Shown here: positions 60,028-64,000 of the stretch, one piece after another
Numbering within the stretch: position 1 is the stretch's first letter
Layout of the letters: each line of letters opens with the position of its first letter
Assembly: GCF_012927245.1 (NCBI RefSeq)
Contig: NZ_JABBGE010000005.1
Coordinates: 124,001-188,000, forward strand
Direction of reading: 5' to 3'
Origin: Streptomyces sp. R302
GTDB taxonomy: Bacteria; Actinomycetota; Actinomycetes; Streptomycetales; Streptomycetaceae
Length of the DNA: 64,000 nt
Program-made: the position numbers and the translations under genes
The notes under the pieces: model-generated
The model's database searches: none
What the model saw: only the letters and a program-made list of their open reading frames with translations
Told to the model about the DNA's origin: nothing

Positions 60028-60727
60028 CCCCTCCTGCACGGCCCGGCCCGGGCGGTGCCGCCACCGGGGTCCCGGCCGCCGACTCGCCCAGCGCCGTCGC
60101 CGCCGTCCGCCACGCCTCGGTCACGGCCCCGTGCGCCAGCGCCGTCGCCGCCGGTACGTCCTCCGGCAGCCGCAGCGGCGCCCCGATGTGCACGTGCAGG
60201 CACGGGCGCCGCAGCGGGGCCGTCAGCACGCCCGCGATCTGCTTCACCGTCCCGCCCGAGGTGATCCGGCGCGCCCCCGCCTGCCCGACCGGCACCACGG
60301 TCGCGCCCGTCGCCCCCGCGAGCCGCGCGAGGCCGGTGCGGAACTCCTCCGGCGGCGCCTCCGAGGCCTCGCTGCGCGGCGGGATCCGCCCCTCCGCGTA
60401 GAGCAACACCGGCCGCCCCGAGGCGAGCGCCACGGCCGCCCGGTCCAGCGCCGCAGAGGCGTGCGCGGTGCCGCGGTGCACCGGTACGTACCCGTCCCGC
60501 GACAGCGCCCGCCCGAGCCCCGGCACCCGCCACAGGCCGGCCGCCGCGAGCAGCACCGGCTCGGCGCCGAGCCGCCGCCGCAGCGCGGCGAGGACCAGCG
60601 CCGGATCGGCGAGCGAGGTGTGGTTGGCGACGATGATGGTGCCCGGCTCGATCCGGGCACCGGGGTCCGCGGTCACGGTCAACCGTCCGAAGAACGGCAC
60701 GAGATGCGCAGCGAGACGACTGAGCAC
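59984..60727 (-). CDS. 1-acylglycerol-3-phosphate acyltransferase (PlsC-like)
   Basis: 247 residues from a GTG at 60727 with GGAGGGTCC upstream. The acyltransferase motif NHTSLAD (H36, D41, i.e. HX4D) is clear, then DGYVPVHRGT and LLYAEGRIPP. It transfers an acyl chain to lysophosphatidic acid or a related acceptor at the inner membrane, although no long membrane helix is visible. Its stop lies inside the 3' end of the convergent HIBCH-like gene. Confidence 0.9.
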   Translation of the reverse strand: MLSRLAAHLVPFFGRLTVTADPGARIEPGTIIVANHTSLADPALVLAALRRRLGAEPVLLAAAGLWRVPGLGRALSRDGYVPVHRGTAHASAALDRAAVALASGRPVLLYAEGRIPPRSEASEAPPEEFRTGLARLAGATGATVVPVGQAGARRITSGGTVKQIAGVLTAPLRRPCLHVHIGAPLRLPEDVPAATALAHGAVTEAWRTAATALGESAAGTPVAAPPGPGRAGGVRRVRGRGRRRAGA

Positions 60728-60810
60728 GGGCGGACCCTCCACCTTCGGGACGCGGTACGACGACGGCCCGCCCATCGTCGCCCGCGGCCCCCGCCCCCAC
60801 ATGGGCGCCC

Positions 60811-60838
60811 GTACTCACCCCGTACTCATCCCAACTCA
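60811..60838 (+). repeat. GTACTCA repeats, 11-base spacing
   Basis: GTACTCA at 60811-60817 and 60822-60828 with a third partial copy (ACTCA) at 60834-60838. They lie about 80-110 bases upstream of the Pro-rich protein and about 95 upstream of the acyltransferase start. This is the reverse complement of the TGAGTAC repeats at 30729-30760. A candidate -10, TAGGCT, is at 60874-60879. Confidence 0.45.
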
Positions 60839-60921
60839 TCCCACCTGGTGTCCCGCCCCCACCGCGACGTGTCTAGGCTGGCCCGACGCGAGGACACGAG
60901 GGAGACGGGGGAGGGCGGACG

Positions 60922-61383
60922 ATGCACACGAGCCGGCGCCCGCCCGCGCGCACCCGCGCGGCCCGCACGCTGCTCCGGCTCCTCCCGGCGTTCCTGTGCG
61001 TGCTCTGCACGTTCCTGGCGGCGCCCGCGCCCGCCGCCGCGACCACCCCGGCGTCCGTCGCCGCGGTCCCGGCGTGGCCCGCGCCCGCCGCGCGCCAGGT
61101 GCCGGAACCGGCCGCCGTCACGCCGACGGTCACCCCGTCGGCTCCGGAGCCGCCCGCGCCCGACCCGCACCTGTCGGGGGCCGAGGCGGCGGAACTGCCC
61201 GCCGCCGTCGAGCAGTCCGTACGGTTCCCGGCGCCGCCCGTCGCACCCCCGGCCGTCCGGGGCGCGGACGCGACGCCCGTACGCGGGCGCGTGGCGGCCG
61301 ACCCGCGCCGGGAGCGCGCCCCGCCCGGCCTCCCGTACGACCCCCGCGACCCCCGAGGTCCGCCCTCCACCCGGCACAGCTGA
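60922..61383 (+). CDS. Proline-rich secreted protein
   Basis: 153 residues from ATG 60922 with GGGGGAGGGCGG upstream. Signal peptide: ARTLLRLLPAFLCVLCTFLA, cleaved near APAAA. The rest is rich in Pro, Ala, Val and Arg with no globular core, and ends RDPRGPPSTRHS. Possibly a wall-associated spacer or an unstructured secreted protein. It is 130 bases before the SecDF gene. Confidence 0.7.
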   Translation: MHTSRRPPARTRAARTLLRLLPAFLCVLCTFLAAPAPAAATTPASVAAVPAWPAPAARQVPEPAAVTPTVTPSAPEPPAPDPHLSGAEAAELPAAVEQSVRFPAPPVAPPAVRGADATPVRGRVAADPRRERAPPGLPYDPRDPRGPPSTRHS

Positions 61384-61512
61384 CGCCGTTCCACCGCGCC
61401 GCCGTCCGGGCCCTCGGCATGCCCGCCGCCCCGGCCACGCGCGCGTACCCCCGTCATGCCCGCACGGACCACCGCCACGCGCGCGTGGCCGTGCACCGCC
61501 CGTGGAGGACCC

Positions 61513-63816
61513 ATGCCCTCGTCCGCCGTGCTCCGGCGCGCGCTCCTCGCGCTCGCCGTCGTCGCACTCGCCCTCTGGACCGCCCTCACCACCCAGCCCC
61601 GCCTCGGACTCGACCTCCGCGGCGGCACCCGGATCGTCCTGGAGACCCAGGACACCCCCGCGCTCCGCGCCGACGCCGAGGCCACCGACCGCGCCCTCGA
61701 AGTCCTCCGCAAGCGGGTCGACGGCCTCGGCGTCGCCGAACCGTCGCTCGCCCGCGCCGGCGAGAACCGGATCGTCGTCGAACTCCCCGGCCTGCGCGAC
61801 CCCCGCGAGGCCGCCGAGGTCATCGGCCGCACCGCCCAGCTCACCGTCCACGCCGTCACCGGCACCACCGCCGCCGCGCCCGAGGGCCGCACCGCCGACG
61901 ACGGCACCCGCGTCCTCCCCGACCCCGACGGCGGCGGCCTCCTCACCCTCGCCGCGCCCGCCCTCACCGGCGACGGCGTGAAGAGCGCCGACGCCGTCCT
62001 CGACACGACGAGCGGCCGCGGCTGGACCGTCGACCTCGCCTTCCGCGACGGCGCCGCCGCCGACTGGGCCCGGCTCACCGGCGAGGCAGCCTGCGCACCG
62101 GCCGGCGACCCGGCCCGGCGGGTCGCGATCGTCCTCGACGACCGCATCGTCTCCGCGCCCGCCGTCCAGACCGGCGTGACCTGCGGCGCCGGCATCGCCG
62201 GCGGCTCCACCCAGATCACCGGCGGCTTCTCTGCCGAGGAGGCCCGCGACCTCGCCGCGCTCGTCGAGGGCGGCGCGCTGCCGCTGCCCGTCACCACCGT
62301 CGAACAGAGCACCGTCGGACCGACGCTCGGCGCCGAGGCCATCCGCGCCAGCGCGCTCGCCGCCGTCATCGGCCTCGCCTGCACCGGCGTCTTCGTCATC
62401 GCCGTCTACCGGCTCCTCGGCCTCCTCGCCACGCTCGCCCTGCTCCTCTACGGACTCCTCTCGTACGCGGCGGTCGTCGCCCTCGGCGCCACCCTCACGC
62501 TCCCCGGCCTCGCCGGTTTCGTCCTCGCGGTCGGCATCGCCGTCGACGCCAACGTCCTCGTCTTCGAACGGGCCAGGGAGGAGTACGCGGCCCTCGGCCG
62601 CACCACCGCCGTCCGCGACCCGCGCCGCCCGCTCGCCACCGCCTTCGCCAAGGCGTGGAGCGCCGTCGCCGACTCCAACGTCACCACGCTCCTCGCCGCC
62701 GGCCTCCTCTTCGCCTTCGCCACCGGGCCGGTGAAGGGCTTCGGCGTGACCCTCGCCCTCGGCGTCGTCGCCTCCATGGTCACCGCCATGGTGATCACCC
62801 GGCTGCTCGCCGACGTGGCCCTCGCCCTGCCCGCCGTACGCCGCAGGCCCGCGCTCACCGGCATGGCGAACCTCGGCCGGCTGCGGACCCGGCTGGCCCG
62901 GCGGGCCCCGCGGCTGATGGTCCACCGCCGCCGCTGGTTCACCGTCAGCACGGTCCTCCTCCTCGCCGCCCTCGCCGGGATCGGCGTGCGCGGGGTGCAG
63001 CTGGGCGTCGAGTTCACCGGCGGCCGGGACGTCCAGTACGCGGCCACCCGCCCGGTCGACGCGGACGCGGCCCGTGCGGCCGTCGCCGCGGCGGGCTTCC
63101 CCGACGCCGTGGTCCAGGCCACCGGCGACGACGGCCGGGAGGTGACCGTACGGGTGGGGGAGACCGACGACTCCGCGCAGCGCCGCATCACCGACGCCCT
63201 CACGGAGACCGCGGGCCCCGTCACCGTCGAACGCGACGACCTGGTCGGTCCGAGCCTCGGCGGCGAGCTCCGCACCCACGCGCTCCTCGCGCTCGGCCTC
63301 GCGGTCGCCGCGCAGCTCGCCTACCTCTCCGTCCGCTTCCGCTGGACGTACGCGGCGGCGGCCGTCGCCGCGATGGCCCAGGACGTGCTGCTCGTCGTCG
63401 GCCTCTTCGCCTGGCTCGGCAAGCCGGTGGACAGCGTCTTCCTGGCGGCGCTGCTGACCGTCGTCGGCTACTCGGTCAACGACTCGGTCGTCGTCCTCGA
63501 CCGCCTCCGGGAACTCCGCCGCACCGGCACCCGCCTCCCGCTCGCGGACCTCGCCGACCGCGCGGTCGCCCAGACCCTCCCGCGCACGGTCAACACCGGC
63601 ATGGGCGCCCTCTTCGTCCTCGCCGCCCTCGCCGTCCTCGGCGGCGACACCCTCACGGACTTCTCCGTGGCCCTCCTGGCCGGCGTCCTCCTGGGCATGG
63701 CCTCGACCGTCTTCACCGCCCTCCCCCTGACCGTCACCCTGGAGACCCGTACCCCCAAGCCCCCCACCCGCCCGAAGACCCCCCGCCCGGCCGACCCCAC
63801 GGGCGCGGTCGTCTGA
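61513..63816 (+). CDS. Fused SecD-SecF protein-export component
   Basis: 767 residues from ATG 61513 with GGAGGACCC upstream. Residues ~1-450 correspond to SecD (LGLDLRGGTRIVLE, the periplasmic P1 region, then a six-helix pack with GIAVDANVLVFERARE), residues ~460-760 to SecF (LGVEFTGGRDVQYAATR, GYSVNDSVVVLDRLRE). SecDF uses the proton gradient to pull secreted proteins out after SecYEG. Streptomyces usually has separate secD and secF genes, so this fused form may be an additional copy. Confidence 0.93.
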   Translation: MPSSAVLRRALLALAVVALALWTALTTQPRLGLDLRGGTRIVLETQDTPALRADAEATDRALEVLRKRVDGLGVAEPSLARAGENRIVVELPGLRDPREAAEVIGRTAQLTVHAVTGTTAAAPEGRTADDGTRVLPDPDGGGLLTLAAPALTGDGVKSADAVLDTTSGRGWTVDLAFRDGAAADWARLTGEAACAPAGDPARRVAIVLDDRIVSAPAVQTGVTCGAGIAGGSTQITGGFSAEEARDLAALVEGGALPLPVTTVEQSTVGPTLGAEAIRASALAAVIGLACTGVFVIAVYRLLGLLATLALLLYGLLSYAAVVALGATLTLPGLAGFVLAVGIAVDANVLVFERAREEYAALGRTTAVRDPRRPLATAFAKAWSAVADSNVTTLLAAGLLFAFATGPVKGFGVTLALGVVASMVTAMVITRLLADVALALPAVRRRPALTGMANLGRLRTRLARRAPRLMVHRRRWFTVSTVLLLAALAGIGVRGVQLGVEFTGGRDVQYAATRPVDADAARAAVAAAGFPDAVVQATGDDGREVTVRVGETDDSAQRRITDALTETAGPVTVERDDLVGPSLGGELRTHALLALGLAVAAQLAYLSVRFRWTYAAAAVAAMAQDVLLVVGLFAWLGKPVDSVFLAALLTVVGYSVNDSVVVLDRLRELRRTGTRLPLADLADRAVAQTLPRTVNTGMGALFVLAALAVLGGDTLTDFSVALLAGVLLGMASTVFTALPLTVTLETRTPKPPTRPKTPRPADPTGAVV

Positions 63817-63828
63817 GCCACCAGGAGC

Positions 63829-63864
63829 GGCGCGCGCCCGGCGCCACCCGGCCCGGCGCGCGCC
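63829..63864 (+). terminator. Hairpin after SecDF
   Basis: GGCGCGCGCC (63829-63838) is repeated at 63855-63864; being self-complementary, the two copies form a 10-bp stem with a 16-base loop, 12 bases after the stop. Confidence 0.65.
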
Positions 63865-63964
63865 CCGACAGCCCTGACCGAGCTCGGGATCGTATCCGTT
63901 CGGCCGATGGGGCGGTTCGGGTGACCGTGGGGGTGCTGGGTCGTTGCACGCGTCAAACGATCAC

Positions 63965-64000
63965 ATGACGAAGACGCGGAGGTGGTTTCCGTGGGCGTTC
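63965..64000 (+). CDS. Start of a gene cut by the right edge
   Basis: An ATG at 63965 opens with TKTRRWFPWAF, the look of a basic signal-peptide start. An alternative GTG at 63991 has GGAGG eight bases upstream. Only twelve codons are inside the window, so it cannot be identified. Confidence 0.3.
   Translation, partial: MTKTRRWFPWAF

Overview
The window is very GC-rich (third codon positions are almost all G or C), with Shine-Dalgarno-like GGAGG sites, many GTG starts, twin-arginine signal peptides and lipoboxes. Several families are typical of Streptomyces: secreted cholesterol oxidase, SPW-repeat and DUF6223 membrane proteins, a CsbD-like protein, and GH32 enzymes with beta-sandwich modules. 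It reads as an accessory or housekeeping-mixed stretch of a Streptomyces chromosome. No rRNA, tRNA, CRISPR array or intact mobile element was seen.

Layout. 1-6.3 kb: small unlinked genes (HEAT/LRV-like repeat protein, PLP enzyme, a TIM-barrel glycosidase-like gene divergent from a TetR gene across a perfect palindrome, GNAT, YdeI-like). 6.5-19.4 kb: one large sugar locus, consisting of a LacI regulator, a complete Dpp/Opp-type ABC importer (binding protein, two permeases, two ATPases, translationally coupled), an intracellular GH32 fructosidase, a Tat-exported 1201-residue multidomain GH32 enzyme and a PfkB sugar kinase. Together they suggest extracellular fructan cleavage, import, intracellular hydrolysis and phosphorylation of fructose. 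19.4-29 kb: GNAT-AAA+ fusion, SPW protein, cupin, GH15, DinB-like, NTF2-like genes, carboxylesterase, OsmC. 28.2-31.7 kb: a two-component system whose kinase is cut by one in-frame TGA, a 15-bp degenerate tandem repeat, a DUF6223 gene, and a badly decayed methyltransferase. 31.8-37.9 kb: a Tat-exported molybdenum hydroxylase with its 2Fe-2S subunit, a coupled pair of membrane-anchored secreted proteins (one VWA), and a secreted endonuclease I.

38-50 kb: Lrp/AsnC divergent from L-asparaginase, cholesterol oxidase with a KstR-like site, an AhpD-like plus DapB-like pair, L,D-transpeptidase, type II NADH dehydrogenase, FMN reductase, and a TetR-BVMO operon divergent from a methyltransferase with two palindromes between them. 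50-64 kb: beta-propeller lipoprotein, two overlapping unknown genes, a Gly-Met-Gln repeat protein, RNase HI with a CCHC tail, CPA1 antiporter, an IS630 transposase relic, small membrane and stress proteins, HIBCH/enoyl-CoA hydratase, an acyltransferase, a Pro-rich secreted protein and a fused SecDF.

The features most worth following up are the fructan locus with its peptide-type transporter, the GNAT-AAA+ fusion, the nonsense-interrupted kinase next to TGAGTAC repeats (a motif seen again near 60.8 kb), the Gly-Met-Gln repeat protein, and the paired palindromes at the two TetR genes. All functional calls come from reading translations by eye; no database search was possible.
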